Positions 6,308 to 12,033 of a stretch of DNA of 14,145 nt are shown in pieces. Origin of the DNA: Nanobdellota archaeon (GTDB lineage Archaea; Nanobdellota; Nanobdellia; Pacearchaeales; GW2011-AR1); NCBI GenBank assembly GCA_018829425.1, contig JAHJUA010000042.1, positions 1-14,145 on the forward strand, given 5' to 3'. The notes under the pieces were generated by a model, which saw only the letters and a list, made by a program, of their open reading frames with translations, had not been told where the DNA came from and did not search any database. A program made the translations under genes and the position numbers. Numbering within the stretch: position 1 is the stretch's first letter; every line of letters starts with the position of its first letter.

Positions 6308-7969
6308 ATGGCAGTTGTAACATTCAGCAAAAATCAGTTTGAAAAAGATTTCGGAAAAATGGACAATAGCATGGAGAATAAAATCGCCATGTTTGGAACT
6401 CCCCTGGATGAAATGAATTCCGACGAGTTAAGAATAGAAGTAAACCCAAACAGACCCGATCTTCTTTCATACCAAGGATTTCGTAGAGCTCTCAAGGCAT
6501 TTATCGGAAAAGGGAAAGGTCTTAAAGAATACAAGTTGAACAAACCCGAGAAAAATTATTCTGTTACAATAGATTCCTCAGTCAAAGACGTCCGACCTTA
6601 CACGGCGTGCGCAATTGTCCGCGGGCTAAAATTCAACGACGAAAAAATAAAAGAACTAATTGAAACTCAAGAAAAACTCCACCTCACACTAGGAAGAAAG
6701 AGGAAAAAAGCAGCAATAGGAATCTATCCTCTAGAAAAAATAAAACTCCCAATAACTTTCAAGGCAATGGAACCCGACAAAATAAAGTTTGTTCCACTTG
6801 AATCAGAAAAGGAACTTTCGGGGTTGGAAATTCTTCAAAAAAATCCAACTGGAAAAGAGTACGCACATCTCCTCGCAGGAAAGGCAAAATTCCCAGTGTT
6901 CCTCGACGCTGAAAACAAAGTTCTTAGTATGCCGCCAATAATAAATTCTCAAGCAACAGGCAAAGTTACGGAAGAGACAAAGGATGTTTTCGTTGAATGT
7001 TCTGGTGAAGATTTTGATATTTTAAAAAAATGTCTAAACATAATTGTGACAAGCCTCGCTGAAATGGGTGGGGAAATTTATCAGATGACTCTCAAATTCG
7101 GAACGATGAAAAAAGAAACAACTCCAAATCTCCAACCAGAAAAGTTAAAACTATCTCTCGAAAACGTAAACAAAACTCTTGGACTCGATTTGAAAGAGAA
7201 ACAACTAAAAGAATTTGTTGAAAGAATGGGCCACAATTACAACTCCAAAGATTCTTCTGTTGAAGTTCCTGCTTGGAGAACAGACATACTTCACGAGATA
7301 GACATCATTGAAGACATCGCAATCGCTTATGGATATGAAAACTTTGTTCCAGAAATTCCTAAAATATCGACAGTGGGAGAAAAAGACATTGAAGAAGTTA
7401 TCAAGAGAAAAATATCTGAGATTTTCTCGGGACTTGGAATAATTGAAGTTTCGAATTATCATCTTACGATAAAAAATGACCAAGTTGAAAAAATGGGTCT
7501 GCACAAAGATTCAGAAGTTTTGGAAGTCGTCGGCTCGAAAACAGAATACACTGCGCTAAGAGAAAACCTGTCTCATGTGATGTTGAAAAATCTCTCCGAA
7601 AACGTTGACTCCGAATACCCTCAACAAATTTTCGAAACAGGAAGAGTATTCTCCGAATCTTCAGGGAACATCCAAGAAAAAGAAATGCTAGCGTGCGCCA
7701 TTTCCTCAGGTAACTTCACAAGAATAAAACAAGCTCTTGAATATCTTTTCAGAATGCTTGACCTTGAAAAAGAATTGAACTTTAAGGAAACAGAAGAAAC
7801 GCCAGCGCACTTTATAGAAGGAAGAACTGCAGATATAATTTTCAACGAGAAAAAAATCGGCATAGCAGGAGAAGTTCATCCTCGCGTTCTCGCAAACTGG
7901 AAAATAAAAATGCCTACTGCACTTTTCGAAATTCAGCTCGGTGAGGTTTTTAAGGCGTTGAAAGGATAA
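6308..7969 (+). CDS. pheT: Phenylalanyl-tRNA synthetase beta subunit
   Basis: This non-catalytic partner of PheS assembles as (alpha-beta)2 and normally carries the B3/B4 editing module and tRNA-binding surfaces. The 553 residues fit the archaeal type, which lacks the bacterial N-terminal EMAP-like and C-terminal anticodon-binding extensions. Visible features are NPNRPDLLSYQGFRRAL (46-62), a B3/B4-like region around NPTGKEYAHLL and INSQATGKVTEETKDVFVE, the B5 helix region PAWRTDILHEIDIIEDIAIAY with its acidic cluster, and a degenerate class II fold to the C-terminus (ETGRVF, IAGEVHPRVLANW). The start is ATG 6308, preceded by the AGGTG supplied by repeat copy B, the one clear case here of translation of an internal operon gene by an SD-like site. 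Confidence 0.96.
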   Translation: MAVVTFSKNQFEKDFGKMDNSMENKIAMFGTPLDEMNSDELRIEVNPNRPDLLSYQGFRRALKAFIGKGKGLKEYKLNKPEKNYSVTIDSSVKDVRPYTACAIVRGLKFNDEKIKELIETQEKLHLTLGRKRKKAAIGIYPLEKIKLPITFKAMEPDKIKFVPLESEKELSGLEILQKNPTGKEYAHLLAGKAKFPVFLDAENKVLSMPPIINSQATGKVTEETKDVFVECSGEDFDILKKCLNIIVTSLAEMGGEIYQMTLKFGTMKKETTPNLQPEKLKLSLENVNKTLGLDLKEKQLKEFVERMGHNYNSKDSSVEVPAWRTDILHEIDIIEDIAIAYGYENFVPEIPKISTVGEKDIEEVIKRKISEIFSGLGIIEVSNYHLTIKNDQVEKMGLHKDSEVLEVVGSKTEYTALRENLSHVMLKNLSENVDSEYPQQIFETGRVFSESSGNIQEKEMLACAISSGNFTRIKQALEYLFRMLDLEKELNFKETEETPAHFIEGRTADIIFNEKKIGIAGEVHPRVLANWKIKMPTALFEIQLGEVFKALKG

Positions 7970-8065
7970 TTTGCCATCGCTGACGCGACGTTTCTCAAGG
8001 GATTGCTAATCACAAACTTACCAGATTAAAATTAACCCAAGTGATTTTACTTCATTATCTTAAAA

Positions 8066-8088
8066 CAAAAATCGCTCTGCGATTTTTG
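8066..8088. terminator. Perfect 10-bp hairpin, probable bidirectional terminator
   Basis: CAAAAATCGC and GCGATTTTTG pair perfectly around a TCT loop. The symmetric A- and T-rich flanks give a T-run on either strand, suitable for ending transcripts from pheT and from the convergent 164-aa gene. Confidence 0.6.
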
Positions 8089-8098
8089 TAAATCAATC

Positions 8099-8111
8099 GC
8101 GCCAAAGGCGC
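8099..8111. repeat. Perfect 5-bp GC hairpin
   Basis: GCGCC-AAA-GGCGC forms a compact stem-loop 11 nt beyond the larger hairpin. It may strengthen termination. Confidence 0.4.
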
Positions 8112-8148
8112 ACTATCTTTTCGGGTTGGGCGGGCGGGACAAAATAAT

Positions 8149-8643
8149 CTAACCGAAATAACCTTTGTTGTTTATCTCAATCTTTTCGTCGTCCCAACGA
8201 GAATCAATCTTACCTAGAATCTCAAGAAGGTCTATCTTTATTCTTTTCCAAAACTCACAGGAATCTTTTATGAACTGCGCTTCTTTTTCCTCGCTAAACT
8301 CAAGGTCGAGTTTTATGAATGCGACTTCACTCTTCATCATTTCTTTGTAAATATCCTCGAGTTTCTTCCTTTCCTCCACATTCAAAAGCTTCACAATTGA
8401 AAGCGTAAACATCGGCGCGTTAACAGGATTCAAAAGACTCTCAATGAATCTCATATAATTGAAAATTTTATCTCCGACATATTTACGGATTTCTCTTATC
8501 AGAATTTCAGTTTCAGGTTCCGTAGCCTTCTCAATATTAAAGTCCTCATTAAGTTCCTCAAAAGAAGGAAGCCCGTGTTTTTCCTGAACAGATTTGTACT
8601 TTTCTTTAAGCACCTCAAGCTTTGATTCTTCTTTTTCTGCCAT
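8149..8643 (-). CDS. Conserved hypothetical protein, 164 aa, helical
   Basis: A charged, mostly alpha-helical soluble protein beginning MAEKEESKLEVLKEKYKSVQ with coiled-coil potential in the first 25 residues. Central segments are LPSFEELNEDFNIEKA, ETEILIREIRKYVGDKI and LLNPVNAPMFTLSIVK, the last being the most distinctive. The acidic C-terminal half contains FSEEKEAQFIKDSCEFWKRI. I recall proteins of this pattern in DPANN archaea but know no function. A TATA box (8664-8672, minus strand) lies 21-29 nt before ATG 8643, supporting the start. It is downstream of tRNA-Thr on the same strand but has its own promoter. Confidence 0.8.
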   Translation of the reverse strand: MAEKEESKLEVLKEKYKSVQEKHGLPSFEELNEDFNIEKATEPETEILIREIRKYVGDKIFNYMRFIESLLNPVNAPMFTLSIVKLLNVEERKKLEDIYKEMMKSEVAFIKLDLEFSEEKEAQFIKDSCEFWKRIKIDLLEILGKIDSRWDDEKIEINNKGYFG

Positions 8644-8663
8644 AGTCTAAATTAAAGAAAGAG

Positions 8664-8672
8664 TTTTATAAA
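8664..8672 (-). promoter_or_regulatory. TATA box for the 164-aa gene
   Basis: Read on the minus strand this is TTTATAAAA, 21-29 nt before ATG 8643. Confidence 0.6.
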
Positions 8673-8779
8673 TGTGTTGTATGAGGGGCACCAAGTTTCC
8701 CCCTACACTACCCTCTCCTTTAGGAACTCTCTCGAAGAAAAGAAGCCTGTGCTGAGAGTCGAACTCAGGACCTCGTCAT

Positions 8780-8848
8780 CTTTGGACTCCTTACTCGAAA
8801 CGAGCATTTGTAGGAGGTTGACGGTCAAGGAACCTAGGTTCCTTACCT
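8780..8848 (-). other. tRNA-Thr intron (69 nt) with bulge-helix-bulge
   Basis: Exon positions 32-35 (TTGG) pair with CCAA near the intron 3' end, leaving 3-nt bulges TAA and AGA on opposite strands. Splicing two nucleotides into each bulge gives the 37/38 junction, the canonical archaeal BHB substrate of the tRNA-splicing endonuclease. The intron folds into hairpins: AAGGAACC-TA-GGTTCCTT, TTGAC-C-GTCAA and CTCG-TTT-CGAG. The first two are repeat element copy C read in antisense. Confidence 0.88.
8811..8846 (+). repeat. Repeat element copy C inside the tRNA-Thr intron (antisense to the tRNA)
   Basis: AGGAGGTTGACGGTCAAGGA (from 8812) matches copy B at 19 of 20 positions. Here AAGGAACC and GGTTCCTT pair perfectly around TA, whereas copies A and D have AAGAAAACC and GGTTGTCTT. 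Changes on both sides of the stem keep pairing. It fills about half of the intron. Confidence 0.7.
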
Positions 8849-8872
8849 TACCAATGACGCGCTCTAACCAAC

Positions 8873-9019
8873 TGAGCTACACAGGCGTGTTTGTTTTTGT
8901 GTGGCGAAGGTAGATTAGTTTTTTCTACCATCTTGCTTAGGTTTTCTTTTACATCGTAGCTTTTCTTTTTCTAAAAGAAAAACCCGTTTCTAAAAAAGAA
9001 ACCCATGAGCTACACAGGC
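8873..9019. repeat. 14-bp direct repeats flanking a 119-bp insert at the tRNA-Thr 5' end
   Basis: TGAGCTACACAGGC occurs at 8873-8886 (tRNA-Thr nucleotides 1-14) and again at 9006-9019. The sequence between (8887-9005) is hairpin-rich: GGTAGA/TCTACC at 8909-8929, TTTTTCT-AAA-AGAAAAA at 8966-8982 and GTTTCT-AAAAA-AGAAAC at 8986-9002. It contains no gene. The layout resembles an insertion with target-site or attachment-site duplication. Confidence 0.75.
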
Positions 9020-9042
9020 AATGGACTAAAAATCAGAAACAG

Positions 9043-9054
9043 AGTATAAAAATC
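9043..9054 (-). promoter_or_regulatory. TATA box, probable promoter for tRNA-Thr
   Basis: Read on the minus strand this is GATTTTTATACT, 24-35 nt before the duplicated tRNA 5' fragment at 9019 but 157 nt or more before the intact tRNA at 8886. The spacing suits the fragment, implying that the tRNA originally began there. Confidence 0.5.
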
Positions 9055-9378
9055 TTAAGGAAATAAGAAAAGAACATTCCACTTATAACTGCAATCATAA
9101 TCAACCCTTCTCCCAGTTTCAGCCCCATTCTCGCAAGTTATTATTTCTTGTCCAGGACAATCTTGGTAAACATTAAAAATTCCCGTGATAAGGTAGGGTC
9201 CAGATTTCCCATATTCATTACAAGACATTTCTCCGTTTCGATTTTCTCCTTGTTGCATTTCACAAGAACATCCCAACTCCGTATTAAATGCCCCTCTTGC
9301 AAACAAATTAGCATACACATTAATTAACAAAAGAACAGCCAAAAAAACTATTAAAAATATTTTAATCCCTTTTCTCAT
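9055..9378 (-). CDS. Hypothetical membrane-anchored, cysteine-containing exported protein
   Basis: The 107 residues begin MRKGIK and then a hydrophobic segment (about 7-27, FLIVFLAVLLLINVYANLFA) that acts as a signal or N-terminal anchor. The outside portion has six cysteines (C37, C39, C53, C74, C82, C96), which could form disulfides or a small metal site, with GCSCEMQQ, EMSCNEYG, DCPGQEIITCENG and VDYDCSYKW as landmarks. No family is recognised. Its ATG lies one nucleotide beyond the stop of the 94-aa gene, so the two are co-transcribed. Its stop abuts the tRNA-Thr promoter region. Confidence 0.65.
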   Translation of the reverse strand: MRKGIKIFLIVFLAVLLLINVYANLFARGAFNTELGCSCEMQQGENRNGEMSCNEYGKSGPYLITGIFNVYQDCPGQEIITCENGAETGRRVDYDCSYKWNVLFLFP

Positions 9379-9379
9379 T

Positions 9380-9664
9380 TTACTTCTTCTTATTCACAAT
9401 AAAGAGAACGGTAAATGCTATCAAAAACGCCAGAGCCAAAAACGCAAAAATTATGGAAAGTATCCCGAACAAAGTTAAAAATAATTCAGACGTTGAAAAA
9501 TTGTAAAGGGCAAAGGAAAAGATAAAGAGCACTAGGAAAAGGAAAAAATTCTTTCTTGCAATGCTAAATCTGGTATTCAGGGAAACTGATTTTCCTGCTG
9601 AAGCTCGCTTAACCGAAACTCGTTTGACAGAACTCTTTCTTTTCACCTTTTTTTTTCTTGCCAT
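9380..9664 (-). CDS. Hypothetical small membrane protein with basic N-terminal tail
   Basis: The 94 residues begin with an extremely basic, serine-rich tail (MARKKKVKRKSSVKRVSVKR, residues 1-20), then two hydrophobic segments at about 39-57 and 61-90, ending VNKKK. The tail would lie in the cytoplasm and could touch nucleic acid or membrane phosphate. No catalytic motif is seen. TATA-like sequences lie at 9673-9682 and 9691-9700 on the minus strand; the farther one suits this ATG better. It leads a two-gene unit with the 107-aa gene at 9055-9378. Confidence 0.6.
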   Translation of the reverse strand: MARKKKVKRKSSVKRVSVKRASAGKSVSLNTRFSIARKNFFLFLVLFIFSFALYNFSTSELFLTLFGILSIIFAFLALAFLIAFTVLFIVNKKK

Positions 9665-9710
9665 CTTCTAATATTATAAAAGCCGTCCGTGTTTTTAAAA
9701 TTATGCCTCA

Positions 9711-9950
9711 CTAGTTGGGCGCCCCTTCGGGGTCAGTCCATCCAAGATCCTCATCGGGAAGCCACTGTGAATCTATAACATATCCTACAATTTCTGTGCT
9801 TTGATTAAAAATATTTTTAACCCATCCAGAGTAAGCATCAACGAATATTGCTCGCTCATTAGAATCCCTAACATGAAGATTCCCATTGCTAATTATAAAG
9901 AGAGCAGAGATAAGAAAAAACTTGATCATTATCAATCCTAATAATTTCAT
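9711..9950 (-). CDS. Small exported/membrane protein of a conserved DPANN pair (79 aa)
   Basis: The N-terminal hydrophobic segment MKLLGLIMIKFFLISALFII looks like a signal-anchor. It is followed by NGNLHVRDSNERAIFVDAYSGWVKNIF and a C-terminal acidic part WLPDEDLGWTDPEGAPN. I recall short proteins with this start and the NLH...F...Y..W pattern in Woesearchaeota/Pacearchaeota-like genomes, next to a partner like the 100-aa protein here, but no function is known. The ATG immediately follows the partner's TAA, so translation is probably coupled. The last codons contain CCCC-TTC-GGGG (9721-9731, + strand), which may double as a terminator stem. Confidence 0.7.
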   Translation of the reverse strand: MKLLGLIMIKFFLISALFIISNGNLHVRDSNERAIFVDAYSGWVKNIFNQSTEIVGYVIDSQWLPDEDLGWTDPEGAPN

Positions 9951-10253
9951 TTAATCTCCGACGCTGCTATTCCCATCGTCTTTCCACCCCTGTTTAAATG
10001 CATAAGTAGAAACTTTTAAGACACTTGAACCTGCAGTGCCTATCCATGAAGCATATGTTCTAACGCTGGAAGTAAATCCATCAATTGAATCCGGGTTGGC
10101 TCCTCCGTCAGAGAATACCATAAATGTCATTAAAAGAATGAAGATGACTCCAAGAGCAATAAAGTAAAATGCCATTTTTGTCCGAATGTTATTCCATTTA
10201 AGCGCTACTAAAATAATCAGGAAAGCGACGACAGCAATTAGTATATAATTCAT
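9951..10253 (-). CDS. Small membrane protein of a conserved DPANN pair (100 aa)
   Basis: It has two predicted transmembrane helices (about 3-18, YILIAVVAFLIILVAL, and 29-47, FYFIALGVIFILLMTFMVF) joined by the basic loop KWNNIRTKM. An outside Gly/Ser-rich region follows with TYASWIGTAGSSVLKVS and ends QGWKDDGNSSVGD. There is no enzyme motif. It is the first gene of a two-gene unit with the 79-aa protein, stop and start directly abutting. GAGGT just before the ATG (10257-10261, minus strand) is a possible ribosome binding site, and a TATA box sits at 10279-10288. Confidence 0.72.
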   Translation of the reverse strand: MNYILIAVVAFLIILVALKWNNIRTKMAFYFIALGVIFILLMTFMVFSDGGANPDSIDGFTSSVRTYASWIGTAGSSVLKVSTYAFKQGWKDDGNSSVGD

Positions 10254-10278
10254 TTTACCTCTTTTCTAAAAAGTAGTG

Positions 10279-10288
10279 GTTATATAAA
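10279..10288 (-). promoter_or_regulatory. TATA box for the 100/79-aa membrane pair
   Basis: Read on the minus strand this is TTTTATATAA, 26-35 nt before ATG 10253. The slightly longer spacing and the GAGGT before the ATG suggest a short leader here rather than a leaderless start. Confidence 0.5.
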
Positions 10289-10295
10289 AATCTTT

Positions 10296-10742
10296 CTAAA
10301 AGAAGTATCTGAAGATTAACATTATTATGAAGAGTCCAAGCACTACTTCGATTACCTTTTCGGTTTTGCTATCAGGCACGATAAATCCGCTAACTCTCGA
10401 TTTGAGCGGCCAGAAAGGCACGATGCCCACAATAGTAAGACTGTCAAAAAACAAATGAGAGGAGTATCCAATAAAAAATGGAAGTGCAAACAAAGGGAAG
10501 AAAACTGCGATTAGAATCGCAAGGAAAATGCAGACTGTGTAACTGTGCATGAAATCTTTGTAGGTGGGATTCTTCAGGGGCCTAAGAATCCTGAAATCGC
10601 GGCGCGGCGCTAAAACTACATCAAGATCTGGAATCAAACTTGCGATGAGAACTATTGGGAAAAATATCAATTTGTTATTCACGGCTGGAAGAAAATAAAG
10701 AACAATGAAAAGACCGATTATGAGATGAATCTTCTTAAACAT
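10296..10742 (-). CDS. YdjM-like (DUF457) membrane-bound metal-dependent hydrolase
   Basis: The 148-residue polytopic membrane protein has three to four hydrophobic segments. Conserved polar residues lie at membrane edges as in the YdjM/LexA-binding inner-membrane hydrolase family: H6, IPDLD (38-41, acidic pair D39/D41), MHSYT (H66), and the signature GYSSHLFFDSLTIVG (92-106) with H96 and D100. These are the presumed metal ligands. The family's substrate is not well established. It starts at ATG 10742 with a TATA box 21-31 nt upstream, and lies divergent from the candidate small RNA/tRNA-Gln unit. Confidence 0.82.
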   Translation of the reverse strand: MFKKIHLIIGLFIVLYFLPAVNNKLIFFPIVLIASLIPDLDVVLAPRRDFRILRPLKNPTYKDFMHSYTVCIFLAILIAVFFPLFALPFFIGYSSHLFFDSLTIVGIVPFWPLKSRVSGFIVPDSKTEKVIEVVLGLFIIMLIFRYFF

Positions 10743-10762
10743 GAAACGGGAAAGGAAATTAA

Positions 10763-10773
10763 CAAATTTAAAT
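10763..10773 (-). promoter_or_regulatory. TATA box for the YdjM-like gene
   Basis: Read on the minus strand this is ATTTAAATTTG, 21-31 nt before ATG 10742. Confidence 0.5.
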
Positions 10774-10790
10774 CTATCCTTGGAAGATAA

Positions 10791-10800
10791 CTTTTAAAAC
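10791..10800 (+). promoter_or_regulatory. TATA box before repeat element copy D and tRNA-Gln
   Basis: CTTTTAAAAC ends 26 nt before 10826, where homology with copy A starts. It is also the best promoter candidate for tRNA-Gln, since the stretch 25-30 nt before the tRNA has no good TATA box. Confidence 0.5.
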
Positions 10801-10825
10801 AGAGGATATATTCAGATATTAACAA

Positions 10826-10913
10826 CCTTGAGTAGTAGATTAAGGGAAAGTTGATGGTCAAGAAAACCGCCGATGCCAAATCCGAATAGGATTTACTGTT
10901 CGGGTTGTCTTAC
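10826..10913 (+). ncRNA. Repeat element copy D, candidate small RNA leading into tRNA-Gln
   Basis: The core TTAAGGGAAAGTTGATGGTC begins at 10840 and ends with GGTTGTCTTAC at 10913, one nucleotide before tRNA-Gln. AAGAAAACC (10860-10868) and GGTTGTCTT (10903-10911) pair as in copy A, but the 3-nt loop is replaced by 34 nt containing its own hairpin AAATCC/GGATTT. The left part (10826-10846) matches copy A at 16 of 21 positions. The transcript would run straight into the tRNA, so RNase P cleavage would release this RNA as the leader. It may be a stable RNA or only a structured leader; I cannot tell which. Confidence 0.5.
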
Positions 10914-10914
10914 C

Positions 10915-10987
10915 AGCCCCATAGTACAGCGGTCAAGTATGCAAGCCTCTGAAGCTTGTGACCCAGGTTCGAATCCTGGTGGGGCTA
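10915..10987 (+). tRNA. tRNA-Gln(CTG)
   Basis: Acceptor AGCCCCA/TGGGGCT with discriminator A at 10987, no CCA encoded. The D stem is GTAC/GTAT around AGCGGTCAA, the anticodon stem CAAGC/GCTTG with loop CTCTGAA and anticodon CTG, and the T arm CCAGG-TTCGAAT-CCTGG. It is 73 nt, without an intron. An A1-U72 start and a glutamine CTG anticodon fit archaeal tRNA-Gln. Repeat copy D ends one nucleotide before it. Confidence 0.96.
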
Positions 10988-11022
10988 TTCAACAATTATT
11001 TTTGCATCAAATGAAAAAAAGC

Positions 11023-11032
11023 TATTAAATAA
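11023..11032 (+). promoter_or_regulatory. TATA box for the DedA/VTT-like gene
   Basis: TATTAAATAA lies 19-28 nt before ATG 11051, again with no Shine-Dalgarno sequence. Confidence 0.55.
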
Positions 11033-11050
11033 GGCTGAATTAAAATTACT

Positions 11051-11689
11051 ATGACTAAGTTTGAAGACAAAAAGAACATTCGGGAGATTTTGAAAAGGCA
11101 TTCTCCTCAAGGAGTCAAAAAAGCCAAGAGAATTTTTTCGTTTAAATATCCAAAATTGTTTCTCTTGACATTGTCAATTATTGTCGCCTATTTTCTTTTT
11201 ACTCAACCAACTATTCAGAGTTTTATTCTAAAACTAGAACAATTCAATTACATAGGAATTCTGATTGCGGGCATGTTAATCTCTTTTGGTTTTTCAGCGC
11301 CTTTCGGCATTGGATTCTTTCTGATTGCGAATCCGGACAGCATCTGGCTAGCAACACTCATCGGCGGCACTGGCGCAATGCTCGGAGACCTGTTAATATT
11401 CAAGGTGATAAAGATGTCTTTCATGGACGAATTTAAAACACTCAACAAAAAAGGAGTAATCAAAAATATAAAAGGTCTAGTGGAAAAAAATATCGGCGTG
11501 AAAATTCAGCACTATTTAACCTACATTTTTGCGGGCGTACTCATAATGGTCCCGGGTCTTCCTGATGAGATTGGCGTGACTCTACTTGCAGGATTAACAA
11601 CAATAAAAACAAGAACTCTTGCAATCATCGCATTCGCTCTTCATACAACAGCAATCTTCCTAATTTTAAGTTTGGGATTAGCAATTTAA
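11051..11689 (+). CDS. DedA/VTT-like integral membrane protein
   Basis: The 212 residues start with a basic cytoplasmic N-terminus (1-33), then transmembrane segments at about 34-51, 66-93, 97-120, 156-178 and 187-210. GGTGAMLGDLLIF (105-117) and the later VPGLPDEIG (167-175) match the pattern of the VTT/SNARE-associated (DedA-like) proteins and related small membrane proteins common in CPR bacteria and DPANN archaea. Family members are linked to lipid scrambling or transport, but the activity of this subfamily is unknown. It has its own TATA box and stands 63 nt after tRNA-Gln on the same strand. Confidence 0.72.
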   Translation: MTKFEDKKNIREILKRHSPQGVKKAKRIFSFKYPKLFLLTLSIIVAYFLFTQPTIQSFILKLEQFNYIGILIAGMLISFGFSAPFGIGFFLIANPDSIWLATLIGGTGAMLGDLLIFKVIKMSFMDEFKTLNKKGVIKNIKGLVEKNIGVKIQHYLTYIFAGVLIMVPGLPDEIGVTLLAGLTTIKTRTLAIIAFALHTTAIFLILSLGLAI

Positions 11690-11730
11690 AGACAAAAAGA
11701 AATCCAACTCTTTTCTTGCTCACGATTAAA

Positions 11731-11739
11731 TTTAAATAC
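11731..11739 (+). promoter_or_regulatory. TATA box for the EF-Tu domain II-like gene
   Basis: TTTAAATAC lies 21-29 nt before ATG 11760. Confidence 0.6.
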
Positions 11740-11759
11740 ATCTAATCCCTCGATAATCT

Positions 11760-12032
11760 ATGTCTGAAGAAACCGAAAAAGAAGAGGGAAAAGAGATTGG
11801 AAAAGTTTCAACATATTTCGGAAATGTTGGAGTTGCAGCTATAAAGCTTTCTGGGAAACTTAAGATCGGAGACAAGGTTCACATAAAGGGTCATACGACA
11901 GACCTTGAAGTTCCAATTGAAAGTTTACAGATAGACCGAAAAGAAGTTGAGTCCGCAAAAAAGGGCGACCACATCGGCATTAAAGTTCCGGACAAAGTCA
12001 GACCGAACGACACAGTTTTCTTGGAAGAATAA
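11760..12032 (+). CDS. Translation elongation factor-like protein (EF-Tu domain II fold)
   Basis: The 90 residues begin with an acidic tail (MSEETEKEEGKE), then IGKVSTYFGNVGVAAIKLSG, LKIGDKVHIKGHTTDLE and a KKGDHIGIKVPDKVRPNDTVF ending. This is the order of the EF-Tu domain II-like beta barrel found as a stand-alone archaeal protein. There is no GTPase domain. A role in translation or nucleic-acid binding is guessed from the fold only. It starts 21 nt after a TATA box. The next small gene follows one nucleotide after its stop, so the two are co-transcribed. Confidence 0.85.
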   Translation: MSEETEKEEGKEIGKVSTYFGNVGVAAIKLSGKLKIGDKVHIKGHTTDLEVPIESLQIDRKEVESAKKGDHIGIKVPDKVRPNDTVFLEE

Positions 12033-12033
12033 A

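Larger units (their letters stand above)
7970..8148. other. Intergenic region between convergent genes with strong hairpins
   Basis: No gene is seen. Around 7978-7992 is ATCGCTGACGCGACG, of the same flavour as the TCGCTGCGCTCG motifs elsewhere. The right half carries two perfect hairpins (8066-8088 and 8099-8111) and a G-rich stretch (8121-8139). It lies between the converging pheT and the 164-aa gene. Confidence 0.5.
8744..8886 (-). tRNA. tRNA-Thr(GGT), intron-containing
   Basis: Read on the minus strand: acceptor GCCTGTG (8886-8880) pairs with CACAGGC (8751-8745), discriminator T (8744), no CCA encoded. The D stem is GCTC/GAGC around AGTTGGTTA, the anticodon stem CGTCA/TGACG, the loop TT-GGT-A..A with anticodon GGT, the variable loop AGGTC, and the T arm CTGAG-TTCGACT-CTCAG. 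The exons are 8849-8886 and 8744-8779, 74 nt when joined. A 69-nt intron separates positions 37 and 38. The U73 discriminator agrees with archaeal tRNA-Thr. The first 14 nt are duplicated at 9006-9019, and the likely promoter lies beyond that duplicate, so the tRNA is probably excised from a leader of more than 130 nt by RNase P. Confidence 0.95.

Noticed and set aside
8674..8913. A plus-strand frame across the tRNA-Thr gene
   Set aside because: It translates the antisense of a tRNA and its intron; its resemblance to the HIT C-terminus (RLTVKEP) comes only from the shared repeat element.
4144..10913. The four related repeats as a CRISPR array
   Set aside because: They are kilobases apart, differ in length and orientation relative to genes, lack spacers, and no cas genes are present.
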